Part shown: positions 24,675 through 31,764 of the stretch, in pieces
Layout of the letters: each line of letters opens with the position of its first letter
Position numbering within the stretch: position 1 is the first letter of the stretch
Assembly: GCA_934279105.1 (NCBI GenBank)
Contig: CAKQWR010000006.1
Span: 1-31,764, forward strand
Reading direction: 5' to 3'
Length of the DNA stretch: 31,764 nt
DNA from: an uncultured Oribacterium sp.
Lineage (GTDB): Bacteria > Bacillota > Clostridia > Lachnospirales > Lachnospiraceae
The notes under the pieces: generated by a model
Seen by the model: only the letters and a program-made list of their open reading frames with translations
What the model was told of the DNA's origin: nothing
Databases searched by the model: none
Made by a program: the position numbers and the translations under genes

Positions 24675-24789
24675 TATGTTTACTGCAAAAATTGGAAGTA
24701 ATCATGCCTCTCGGGGAATCGGAGAAGGCAGATAACCTATGAAAACGCAGTAGAGCATCCGGGAGGGGAAATCCTCGAGGGTGAGAGGA

Positions 24790-27027
24790 ATGGAGAACCA
24801 AATGGACAATAATAACAACCAGGGGAACGACGGAAGAGATTTTCGGCATTCGGGCCAGACATTTATGATTCTGATCATTGCTGCGGTCGTTACCTTTTTC
24901 GTATATACCTTGATTCGAGGTGTTTTTGTTTCTGGGGTGACCCAGGAAATCAGCTATTCTGAATTTGTTACGATGGTCGATAACAATCAGATTCAGAAAG
25001 TTGAGTGGGGGGATTACGAGATTACGATTATTCCGAAGGAAGGCGTTACGCCATCTGCCGGGACATCTGGCGAATACGGTCAGTATCTGAATCAGTCCGA
25101 TGTTCGTTATTATGTAATACCGGTCAATGCGGATGGCCAAAAGCTGGTGGACCGTATGCTCGAGCACAACGTCACTATTTATAAGAAGAAACCGGACAAC
25201 TCCGGCTTCATCATGGAAGCACTGATTAGTGTTGTGCTCCCGTTTGTGCTGATTTTTGCGATTATGAATATGACCATGCGACGCATGGGTAACGGCAATG
25301 GTGGCATCATGGGTGTAGGTAAATCTACGGCCAAGATGTATATGCAGAAGGAAACCGGCGTTACCTTTAAGGACGTTGCTGGTGAAGATGAGGCGAAGGA
25401 GTCACTGATTGAAATCGTGGATTTCCTTCATAATCCGACGAAGTATACAGCCATCGGTGCGAAACTGCCGAAGGGCGCCCTTCTGGTCGGTCCACCGGGA
25501 ACCGGTAAGACGCTTCTGGCGAAGGCGGTTGCGGGTGAGGCACAGGTTCCATTCTATAGCCTGTCCGGCTCCGATTTTGTGGAGATGTTCGTCGGTGTCG
25601 GTGCCAGCCGTGTGCGTGATCTTTTCAAGCAGGCGACGCAGTCGGCGCCGTGCATTATCTTCATCGATGAGATTGATGCCATCGGTAAAACGCGAGATAA
25701 CCGTATGGGTGGAAATGAAGAACGTGAGCAGACCTTGAATCAGTTGCTTTCTGAGATGGATGGTTTCGATGCATCAAAGGGAATTATGGTGATGGGTGCC
25801 ACAAACCGTCCGGAGATTTTGGATCCGGCACTGCTTCGTCCGGGGCGTTTCGATCGTCGTATCGTCGTGGAAAAACCAGATCTGAAGGGACGTATCAATA
25901 TCCTGAAGGTCCATGCACGCGATGTGCAGCTCGACGATTCGGTTGATTTTAATGAGATTGCACTTGCAACATCCGGTGCGGTCGGTGCAGACCTCGCCAA
26001 TATGATGAATGAAGCGGCGATTACAGCTGTAAAGCATGGTCGTAAGAAGGTTTCACAGGCGGATCTTTTCGAGGCAGTCGAAGTCGTTCTGGTCGGTAAG
26101 GAGAAGAAGGACCGTATTCTGAGTCAGGAAGAGCGCCGCATTGTATCCTACCATGAGGTCGGACATGCACTGGTATCTGCGATTCAGAAGGACGCAGAGC
26201 CGGTTCAGAAGATTACGATCGTTCCGAGAACCATGGGCGCACTCGGTTATGTGATGCAGGTGCCGGAGGAAGAGAAGTACTTAAATACGAAGGCAGAACT
26301 GCATGCGATGCTGGTGACGTTCCTCGCAGGACGTGCAGCAGAGGAAATCGTATTTGATACAGTGACGACCGGCGCTGCCAATGATATCGAGAAAGCGACG
26401 AAGCTGGCACGTGCGATGGTGACACAATATGGAATGTCCGATCATTTTGGCTTGATGGGACTCGAGACACAGGAATCCATGTATCTTAATACTGGTCGTA
26501 CCGTTATGAACTGTGGCGATGACACTGCAACGGCAGTAGATCAGGAGGTAATGAAGGTTCTGAAGTCCTGCTATGAGGAAGCGAAGACGATTCTTCGTGA
26601 GAACAGGCAGGCACTGGATCAGATTGCTGCATTCCTGATCGAGAGAGAAACCATTACCGGTAAGGAGTTTATGGAAATTCTTCATCGGATTCAGCGTCCG
26701 GAAGCTACCGCGCAGGCGTCTGCTGCAGAGGCCATGAACGTATCGAATTTGCCGCTTCCGTCCGATGTACAGGCACAGAATCCGTGTGTTCCGACAGCTG
26801 CACTTGCTGCAAATACGGAGACAGAGTCTGTGATTCATACGCAAGCGGAGAACCTGGAAAAGGATGTTCGTAAAGCGGAAGAAAAGGTTTCCTTCGAGGA
26901 AGCACGAGCACTTTATGCAGCGCCTGGAATGAAGGGTGCCGGAGAGGAAGGCTCGGATGGAGAGAAGGATACGAGCAAAGCGACCGCGCATCCGGATGCG
27001 AAAAATGAAAATGCAGAGCAGAAGTAA
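24790..27027 (+). CDS. ftsH: ATP-dependent zinc metalloprotease FtsH
   Basis: A membrane-anchored AAA+ protease that degrades misfolded membrane proteins and short-lived regulators. Two N-terminal membrane helices frame an extracytoplasmic domain. Walker A GPPGTGKT is at residues 234-241, followed by Walker [12 protein letters not shown] and the arginine-finger region RPGRFDRR. The zinc site HEVGH is at 455-459. At 745 aa it is longer than the usual ~610-650 because of an acidic, Ala/Glu-rich C-terminal tail (about 635-745) of unknown role. The start is uncertain: GTG 24781, ATG 24790 and ATG 24802 are all in frame. 24790 is chosen for GAGGG 8 nt upstream, while 24802 has GGAG 6 nt upstream. 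The usual tilS-hpt neighbours are absent. Confidence 0.95.
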   Translation: MENQMDNNNNQGNDGRDFRHSGQTFMILIIAAVVTFFVYTLIRGVFVSGVTQEISYSEFVTMVDNNQIQKVEWGDYEITIIPKEGVTPSAGTSGEYGQYLNQSDVRYYVIPVNADGQKLVDRMLEHNVTIYKKKPDNSGFIMEALISVVLPFVLIFAIMNMTMRRMGNGNGGIMGVGKSTAKMYMQKETGVTFKDVAGEDEAKESLIEIVDFLHNPTKYTAIGAKLPKGALLVGPPGTGKTLLAKAVAGEAQVPFYSLSGSDFVEMFVGVGASRVRDLFKQATQSAPCIIFIDEIDAIGKTRDNRMGGNEEREQTLNQLLSEMDGFDASKGIMVMGATNRPEILDPALLRPGRFDRRIVVEKPDLKGRINILKVHARDVQLDDSVDFNEIALATSGAVGADLANMMNEAAITAVKHGRKKVSQADLFEAVEVVLVGKEKKDRILSQEERRIVSYHEVGHALVSAIQKDAEPVQKITIVPRTMGALGYVMQVPEEEKYLNTKAELHAMLVTFLAGRAAEEIVFDTVTTGAANDIEKATKLARAMVTQYGMSDHFGLMGLETQESMYLNTGRTVMNCGDDTATAVDQEVMKVLKSCYEEAKTILRENRQALDQIAAFLIERETITGKEFMEILHRIQRPEATAQASAAEAMNVSNLPLPSDVQAQNPCVPTAALAANTETESVIHTQAENLEKDVRKAEEKVSFEEARALYAAPGMKGAGEEGSDGEKDTSKATAHPDAKNENAEQK

Positions 27028-27067
27028 TGCGTGTTTTCCGAATATCTTTTTGAATATCTGATAAACG

Positions 27068-27110
27068 AAGAGCTGTCTGTTGGATTATGATTCCAGAGAC
27101 AGCTCTTTTT
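27068..27110 (+). terminator. Intrinsic terminator after ftsH
   Basis: AAGAGCTGTCT (27068-27078) pairs with AGACAGCTCTT (27097-27107). A smaller inner TGGA/TTCCA pairing and a T-run (27106-27110) follow. It lies between convergent ftsH and the XRE gene. Confidence 0.87.
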
Positions 27111-27186
27111 CTGACATAGAAACGGCCATCGTTTTCGCCCGTATGTGCGTTTCATAAAAAACAGCCTGTTTCCGAAGATGTGTTGT

Positions 27187-27450
27187 TTAGCAGATCGGAT
27201 CAGCTATACTGTTTGTTTCGTCTGGCTGAAAGGTGAATATTTCGGAAGGAACGACATCCAGACAATCGCATAGCTTAGCGATGGACTTCAGTGAGAGAGG
27301 GGCGTCGGAGCGTAATCGCTGAAGCATACTCGAGGAGATGCTCATTCGTACGACGAGATCATACTGTGTCAGATTTTTCTTTCGTAAAGTTCGCCAGAAG
27401 GGCGCGTAAGAAATCGTCTTTTCATACGTTTGCTTTCGCTTAGCACACAT
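27187..27450 (-). CDS. Small XRE-family HTH regulator
   Basis: An 87 aa Cro/CI-type helix-turn-helix protein. The HTH spans about residues 20-75 (LTQYDLVVRMSISSSMLQRL, then SLKSIAKLCDCLDVVPSEIF), matching the short HTH_26 group that is little more than the DNA-binding domain. There is no sensor domain. An in-frame ATG at 27462 has its ribosome site touching the start codon, whereas the ATG at 27450 is about 10 nt from AAAGGA, so 27450 is preferred. It is transcribed divergently from the metallophosphoesterase gene, with a 180 bp gap holding possible operator repeats, so it may control that gene or itself (inference). Confidence 0.82.
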   Translation of the reverse strand: MCAKRKQTYEKTISYAPFWRTLRKKNLTQYDLVVRMSISSSMLQRLRSDAPLSLKSIAKLCDCLDVVPSEIFTFQPDETNSIADPIC

Positions 27451-27560
27451 GATGAATACCATCCTTTTTATTTTATTTCCTGGGATTTAGAATAAGATGA
27501 GACATCATATTGCATCTGTTTATGCAGTCTGATTGCGTATTTACTTCGAGAATTCCTGGT

Positions 27561-27590
27561 TTGACTGAAGGGGAATTAAACAGATAAATA
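27561..27590 (+). promoter_or_regulatory. Candidate promoter for the metallophosphoesterase gene, flanked by an inverted repeat
   Basis: TTGACT (27561-27566), an 18 bp spacer and TAAATA (27585-27590). AATTCC (27551-27556) and GGAATT (27572-27577) flank the -35 as a 6 bp inverted repeat, a possible site for the divergent XRE regulator. Confidence 0.5.
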
Positions 27591-27630
27591 ATGTTCTTTA
27601 AAAATATTATAGGAAGAAGGACCGGAAACG

Positions 27631-28581
27631 ATGAGAAGTATGCTCCTTATAATAGGACTTTTGATTATAGCGCTAATTTTTTTATCTATATCCAAGCACG
27701 AAAGAAGTATACTGAGTATCGAAACTTACAGGCTCTATTCCACCAAAATCAGAAGCCCGAAACGCTTCCTTTTTCTATCAGATCTTCATGAAGTAATGTT
27801 TGGAGAAGAGAATCGGAACCTGCTTGAGAAGATCGATGCGTTGAAACCGGATTTTATACTGATTGGTGGAGATTTTATCCGCTGCCATAAGGTCCGCCCA
27901 TGGACAGGACATCGACATCTGGATAGTGTAGAGGTGACGTGCCGGTTTCTGAACAGTATAAAAGAAAAATACCCCGTCTATTATGCCATCGGAAATCATG
28001 AAGAACGGCTTCGTGAGAAAGCCGGGATTGTGCGTTGCATGAGTGGTGCAAAATATGATACATATATACAGGATATGGCCCGGGCAGACTATGAACGACT
28101 CGAGAAGGCGCTGGAAGGCGTGACGGTGCTCGATGATAAAGCGTACGAACTCGATGATATCGATATGACAGGTCTCAGTCTGGACTTAAGCTATTTTCGC
28201 AATATGCTGATACATAAACGAAAAGCACTTCGTGAAGAGCAGATTCGGGCAAAAGTCGGACAGCCGGTGAATGGAAAATTTCATATCATGCTGCTGCACA
28301 CGCCGATGTATGGCCATGAGGCGATTCACTACGGTGAAGATCTGGTGCTGAGCGGGCATTATCATGGCGGAACGATTCGTATTCCGGGAATCGGTGCGCT
28401 GATGACGCCTCAGTTTCAGTTTTTTGTTCGCGAATGTGCCGGTCTGTTTCGGGATGGTATGGGAAGCATCATCATAAATCGCGGGCTGGGAACGCATTCC
28501 ATCAACATCCGTATCAATGATAAACCGGAGATCTCTGTTATCATGTTGATGCCGGAAGAGGAAAATAGTGTGCATAAATGA
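27631..28581 (+). CDS. Membrane-anchored metallophosphoesterase (YkuE-like)
   Basis: A 316 aa calcineurin-like phosphoesterase. One N-terminal membrane helix (about 3-20) acts as an anchor or uncleaved signal. The two-metal motifs appear in order: D51-L-H53, GGD (79-81), GNHE (121-124), H223 in LLHTP, and GHYH (242-245). This fits the YkuE/LpxH-like class that faces the outer side of the membrane. The real substrate is not predictable; phospholipid or wall phosphate esters are possibilities. The ribosome site is AAGAAGG at 27614-27620. scpA starts 82 bp downstream with no terminator between, so they may share a transcript. Confidence 0.88.
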   Translation: MRSMLLIIGLLIIALIFLSISKHERSILSIETYRLYSTKIRSPKRFLFLSDLHEVMFGEENRNLLEKIDALKPDFILIGGDFIRCHKVRPWTGHRHLDSVEVTCRFLNSIKEKYPVYYAIGNHEERLREKAGIVRCMSGAKYDTYIQDMARADYERLEKALEGVTVLDDKAYELDDIDMTGLSLDLSYFRNMLIHKRKALREEQIRAKVGQPVNGKFHIMLLHTPMYGHEAIHYGEDLVLSGHYHGGTIRIPGIGALMTPQFQFFVRECAGLFRDGMGSIIINRGLGTHSINIRINDKPEISVIMLMPEEENSVHK

Positions 28582-28663
28582 AGCGTATTCGAGAAACGTT
28601 CATAGTATGAATCTTCAATCCGATGCAGTTATGTGAAAGCATCACTATCTCACAGGAAAAAGA

Positions 28664-29470
28664 ATGGCACAGGAATTAACGTTTAAACTGGAAAAATTTG
28701 AGGGTCCGCTGGACCTGCTGCTTCATCTGATTGAGCGCGATAAGATCGATATTTTCGATATTCCGATCGTCCAGATTACAGCAGAATATATGGATTACAT
28801 CGCGCAGATGGAAGAGGATGATCTGGATCTGGTGTCGGATTTCCTGGTGATGGCTGCGACGCTGCTTGAAATAAAGTCGCGTATGCTGCTTCCGAAGGAA
28901 GTGGATGAGGAAACCGGTGAAGAGGTGGATCCGCGTGCCGAACTTGTGGCACGACTTCTGGAATACCGGAAATATAAGTATATGGCAGAAGTGCTGGAAG
29001 CACAGGAGGACCATGCGGAACTGTATTTCTATAAACCACCGACGATACCGAAGGAGGTGGAGAAGTATGTACCACCAATCGATCTGGATACACTTCTGAA
29101 GGATGTGTCACTCGAACGTCTTCGAAAGGTGTTCGAAGACGTTATGAAGCGAAAAGACGATTCCGTCGATCAGGTACGTTCCCGTTTCGGCGTAATCAAA
29201 CGAGAGAAAATTTCATTGGAGGGCCGCATTCGAGATGTATTGAAGTATGTACGCGGCCATCATCGCTTCTCCTTCCGGCACATGGTTGCGGAGAAGAAGG
29301 ATAAGATGGAGGTGGTCGTCAGTTTTCTGGCTATCCTGGAACTGATGAAGATGGGCCGCATCACGGCTGTGCAGGAGCATCCGTTTGGTGATCTCGATAT
29401 TGCGGAAGTGGAGCATCCGGAGGGCGCGGATGACGAGCTTGATATGAAGGGACTGGAGGATTTTGACTGA
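28664..29470 (+). CDS. scpA: Segregation and condensation protein A
   Basis: The kleisin subunit of the Smc-ScpA-ScpB condensin that organises and separates the chromosome. The 268 aa protein opens with the family signature KLEKFEGPLDLLLHLIERDKID shortened here to its core FEGPLDLLLHLI, which binds ScpB/Smc. It ends in a winged-helix C-terminal domain that contacts the Smc head (about 190-250). An acidic tail follows. AGGA at 28653-28656 precedes the ATG. Its stop overlaps the scpB start by one base (TGATG), pointing to translational coupling. Confidence 0.95.
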   Translation: MAQELTFKLEKFEGPLDLLLHLIERDKIDIFDIPIVQITAEYMDYIAQMEEDDLDLVSDFLVMAATLLEIKSRMLLPKEVDEETGEEVDPRAELVARLLEYRKYKYMAEVLEAQEDHAELYFYKPPTIPKEVEKYVPPIDLDTLLKDVSLERLRKVFEDVMKRKDDSVDQVRSRFGVIKREKISLEGRIRDVLKYVRGHHRFSFRHMVAEKKDKMEVVVSFLAILELMKMGRITAVQEHPFGDLDIAEVEHPEGADDELDMKGLEDFD

Positions 29471-30198
29471 TGACAGAAAAAGAAGAGCAGAAGCTGGCAG
29501 AGGAAATCGACCAGGAGTTTTCTGCGGACCTCCTCGAGGAAGAACGCATCGTGGAAGCTCTGCTGTTTACGATGGGACGTTCGGTCGGGCTCGATGAAAT
29601 CGCGACAGCATTAAATGCAGGAAAGAAAATTGCAGAGAACGCGGTGGACAGATTGATGTCGAAGTATGCGGAGCGAAAGGGTGGTATGACCATCAAACGA
29701 CTCGAAAACCGCTACCAGATGGCGGCGAATCCAGACTGCTATCCGGCACTCATCCGTGTAGCGAAGCAGCCGAAGAAGCCGGTGCTGACGGATGTTGTGA
29801 TGGAGACGCTTTCCATCGTCGCGTATAAGCAGCCGGTAACGAAAGCAGAAATCGAGCGAATCCGTGGCGTGAGCTCAGATCATGCCGTCAATCGTCTTGT
29901 GGAGTACGGACTTGTATATGAGGTGGGACGTCTCAATGCTCCAGGCAGACCGGCGCTGTTTGCGACGACCGAAGAGTTTCTCCGACGATTCGGCGTGAGC
30001 TCTATCCAGGAACTTCCGGATCTGAATCCGGAGGTTGAGGCTGAAATCAAGCAGGAAGTGCATGATGAGGTCGTCGACATCATGGGCCATGCGGAGGAAT
30101 CATCAGAAGCAGGTGAAAACGACACGGTAACGAGCGAAGAGGCAGGAAATGCTTCGTCAGTAAACGCTGCGGCAGACGATGCAGAGGAACAGAGCTAA
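29470..30198 (+). CDS. scpB: Segregation and condensation protein B
   Basis: The winged-helix partner (kite protein) that binds ScpA as a dimer in condensin. The 242 aa protein has tandem winged helices (about 25-190), with family motifs VEALLFTMGRSVGLDEIA, LSIVAYKQPVTKAEIERIRG and LNAPGRPALFATTEEFL. The C-terminal ~55 residues are acidic and low-complexity (Glu/Ala/Ser), probably disordered. The start overlaps the scpA stop at base 29470. Confidence 0.95.
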   Translation: MTEKEEQKLAEEIDQEFSADLLEEERIVEALLFTMGRSVGLDEIATALNAGKKIAENAVDRLMSKYAERKGGMTIKRLENRYQMAANPDCYPALIRVAKQPKKPVLTDVVMETLSIVAYKQPVTKAEIERIRGVSSDHAVNRLVEYGLVYEVGRLNAPGRPALFATTEEFLRRFGVSSIQELPDLNPEVEAEIKQEVHDEVVDIMGHAEESSEAGENDTVTSEEAGNASSVNAAADDAEEQS

Positions 30199-30288
30199 AT
30201 ACAGTGGATTCTTAGCTGAGTATCGCACAACAGAATGAGCTGACGGCCTCGAAGCGCCGGCAGTGCAGAAACAGGAAGGACAATTCGA

Positions 30289-30726
30289 ATGGAAAAAACA
30301 ATGCGCATCAAATATCACTCCGATGAAATCGAAAAGCTCGAGTATATCGCCGGAAAGAGTGACTGGATCGATCTCCGTGTCGCGGAAAATGTCGCGCTTC
30401 AGAAAGGCGAGTTCCGCCTCATCAGTATGGGAATCTCCGTGCAGGTGCCGGATGGTTATGAGATGCTGCTTGCACCTCGCAGCTCAACCTTTAAAAACTT
30501 CGGACTGATTCAGACGAATTCCCTCGGCATCATCGATGAAAGCTACTGCGGTGACCATGATATCATCCGTATGCCGGTATATGCGACCCGTGATACGGAA
30601 CTGCATGTCAATGACCGCATCTGTCAGTTCCGAATCATCGAACATCAGCCGCATATTCAGTTTGAAGAAGTGGAATCACTGGGGAATCAGGATCGTGGAG
30701 GTTTCGGCTCTACGGGTAAGAATTAA
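30289..30726 (+). CDS. dut: dUTP diphosphatase
   Basis: Hydrolyses dUTP to dUMP and pyrophosphate, keeping uracil out of DNA and feeding dTMP synthesis. The 145 aa trimeric-type dUTPase has all five motifs: DLR, the PRSSTFKNFGL motif 2, GIIDESYCGD (motif 3), RICQF (motif 4) and RGGFGSTG (motif 5, C-terminal lid). AGGAAGGA at 30273-30280 supports the start at 30289. It lies 90 bp after scpB and 33 bp before the lipoprotein gene, in one apparent co-directional run. Confidence 0.95.
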   Translation: MEKTMRIKYHSDEIEKLEYIAGKSDWIDLRVAENVALQKGEFRLISMGISVQVPDGYEMLLAPRSSTFKNFGLIQTNSLGIIDESYCGDHDIIRMPVYATRDTELHVNDRICQFRIIEHQPHIQFEEVESLGNQDRGGFGSTGKN

Positions 30727-30759
30727 CAGAGCGAGGAAGCGGACAGGAGGTGTGTACAG

Positions 30760-31392
30760 ATGTACAAACATAGTCCAGTAAAGACAGCCGCATGGATCGG
30801 ATGCGTGGCTCTGTTGCTGACGGGCTGCGGTAGGAAGGTAGAGGAGCTCCGCCTTCAGGGCATCGATCTGGTGGAAAAAGGAAAATATGAAGAAGCCATC
30901 ACGACACTTGATGAGGCGATGGAACGAAGTAAAGGGCGTGTCGGAGAGGAGCAGTATGACATCCTTCTGTATAAGGCAGAAGCAGAATATATGCTTGGTG
31001 ATTATGATGCTGCCCGGAAAATCATTGAGACGCTTCGGGAAGTAAACGGAGATCAGCCGGCATATCTGCAGTTCCAGGCACAGCTTGATGCGCGACAGTA
31101 CATCGAGACGGCGACGAAAGCACTGAATGAGGGCGATATTGACGCTGCACGTGAGAGCCTCGATCAGGCAAAATCCGCCGGGCTGACGAATGATAAGGAC
31201 TACCAGTTTGATGAACTCGTATACCTCGAAAAAACCGCGCAGTGGCAGAAGGCGTATGAGGCAGCACAGACGTTTCTTGAGAATTATCCAGGGGATACCG
31301 ATGCGACACGAGAACTGAATTTCCTTCGGACCCGAATGGATGAGCTGTCCTCGAATACGGCTGCCGGTGGTGCGGCCGTTACCAACCCATAA
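30760..31392 (+). CDS. TPR-repeat lipoprotein
   Basis: A 210 aa protein with a lipoprotein signal peptide ending in LLLTGC (lipidated C23). The rest is helical tetratricopeptide repeats: GIDLVEKGKYEEAITTLDEA, YKAEAEYMLGDYDAARKII, ATKALNEGDIDAARESLDQA and KTAQWQKAYEAAQTFLENYP. Such proteins usually serve as scaffolds on the outer face of the membrane; no partner can be named. AGGAGG at 30745-30750 precedes the ATG by 9 nt. It lies 33 bp after dut, so it is probably co-transcribed. Confidence 0.88.
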   Translation: MYKHSPVKTAAWIGCVALLLTGCGRKVEELRLQGIDLVEKGKYEEAITTLDEAMERSKGRVGEEQYDILLYKAEAEYMLGDYDAARKIIETLREVNGDQPAYLQFQAQLDARQYIETATKALNEGDIDAARESLDQAKSAGLTNDKDYQFDELVYLEKTAQWQKAYEAAQTFLENYPGDTDATRELNFLRTRMDELSSNTAAGGAAVTNP

Positions 31393-31518
31393 ACCGGGCA
31401 TCCCAATACGAAAATCGTAAACGCACGTGCGTTGATGCATAAAAGCGGGGATTTCGCGAGGTACTTTGTTGAAAATTTACTGAATACTGACACAGAACGT
31501 ACATAGATGTTCTACAGC

Positions 31519-31545
31519 CTGATGCTTGCAAGCATCAGACTTTTT
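31519..31545 (+). terminator. Intrinsic terminator before the aminotransferase gene
   Basis: The 20 bp palindrome CTGATGCTTGCAAGCATCAG (31519-31538) folds as an 8 bp stem with a TGCA loop, followed by ACTTTTT. It lies 130 bp after the lipoprotein stop; I saw nothing coding between. It overlaps the next promoter. Confidence 0.85.
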
Positions 31546-31554
31546 GATTATACT
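31526..31554 (+). promoter_or_regulatory. Sigma-A promoter overlapping the terminator
   Basis: TTGCAA (31526-31531) lies across the terminator's loop, followed by a 17 bp spacer and TATACT (31549-31554). Transcription would start near 31561, giving a leader of about 37 nt to the ATG at 31598. Confidence 0.65.
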
Positions 31555-31597
31555 TTTTTTGTTTCGTTCGTGTTTACACCGTTAGGAGGATCTCATT

Positions 31598-31764
31598 ATG
31601 AAATCATACGATAAGATGACGAAGGAAGAGCTCGAGAAGGAGCTTCACGAGCTGAAGAAAAAGTACGAGAAGTATCAGGCGATGGAAATGAGCCTCGATA
31701 TGAGCCGTGGTAAGCCATGTAAGGAACAGCTGGATCTCAGCATGGGCCTGATGGATGCACTGAC
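31598..31764 (+). CDS. Aspartate aminotransferase-type PLP enzyme, 3' end outside window
   Basis: Only the first 55 residues are visible. AGGAGG (31584-31589) fixes the ATG. The Lys/Glu-rich N-terminal helix followed by LDMSRGKPCKEQLDLSMGL matches the start of the large clostridial aminotransferase family usually annotated as aspartate aminotransferase (class I/II fold). The PLP lysine and most of the enzyme lie beyond the window, so the substrate cannot be judged. Confidence 0.8.
   Translation, partial: MKSYDKMTKEELEKELHELKKKYEKYQAMEMSLDMSRGKPCKEQLDLSMGLMDAL

Overview
The window reads as chromosomal backbone of a low-to-mid GC Gram-positive, most likely a clostridial (Lachnospiraceae-like) member of the Bacillota; this is inference from gene content and not a database result. 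Supporting signs are strong AGGAGG-type ribosome sites, many near-consensus sigma-A promoters with 17-18 bp spacers, hairpin/U-tract terminators, a ~390 aa SerA with an ACT domain, a DUF5722 protein, an SPFH/zinc-ribbon pair, a K+-dependent type membrane pyrophosphatase and a clostridial-type aspartate aminotransferase. No phage, transposase, CRISPR array or rRNA was seen. One tRNA-Arg(CCG) is present.

Layout: 1-2993 phosphate signalling (3' part of phoU, then an OmpR-family response regulator and its PhoR-like kinase). 3045-5650 aromatic amino acids (DAHP synthase, then tyrosyl-tRNA synthetase, ending in a strong terminator). 5740-8459 two secreted proteins (a small unknown protein and a DUF5722 glycosidase-like protein). 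8624-9748 brnQ (branched-chain amino acid uptake). 10040-10519 luxS on the minus strand. 10803-13350 SPFH protein and zinc-ribbon membrane protein, resembling the YdjI/YdjG membrane-stress pair. 13620-14714 leuB on the minus strand. 15062-17056 uvrB. 17256-18113 an RpiR/MurR-type regulator on the minus strand. 18296-18368 tRNA-Arg. 18617-20880 serC-serA. 21081-23069 hppA. 23218-24507 DUF1015. 24790-27027 ftsH. 27187-27450 a small XRE regulator on the minus strand. 27631-28581 a membrane-anchored metallophosphoesterase. 28664-30198 scpA-scpB. 30289-30726 dut. 30760-31392 a TPR lipoprotein. 31598 onward, the start of an aspartate aminotransferase cut by the window edge.

Most genes are housekeeping. 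The most unusual thing is a pair of ~240-260 bp nested, near-palindromic elements (9771-10030 and 13364-13603). Each fills almost the whole gap between two convergent genes. They share a conserved apical hairpin with four covarying base pairs and a lopsided internal loop (4 nt against 21-22 nt) carrying GCTAAGGAAAA. Their outer stems differ in sequence but still pair in each copy. That is the pattern of a conserved RNA or DNA structure and goes beyond a simple terminator. I do not recognise the family. Two other GC-rich hairpins (14883-14967 and 24538-24598) share a different motif. Two terminators carry the -35 box of the next promoter inside the hairpin.
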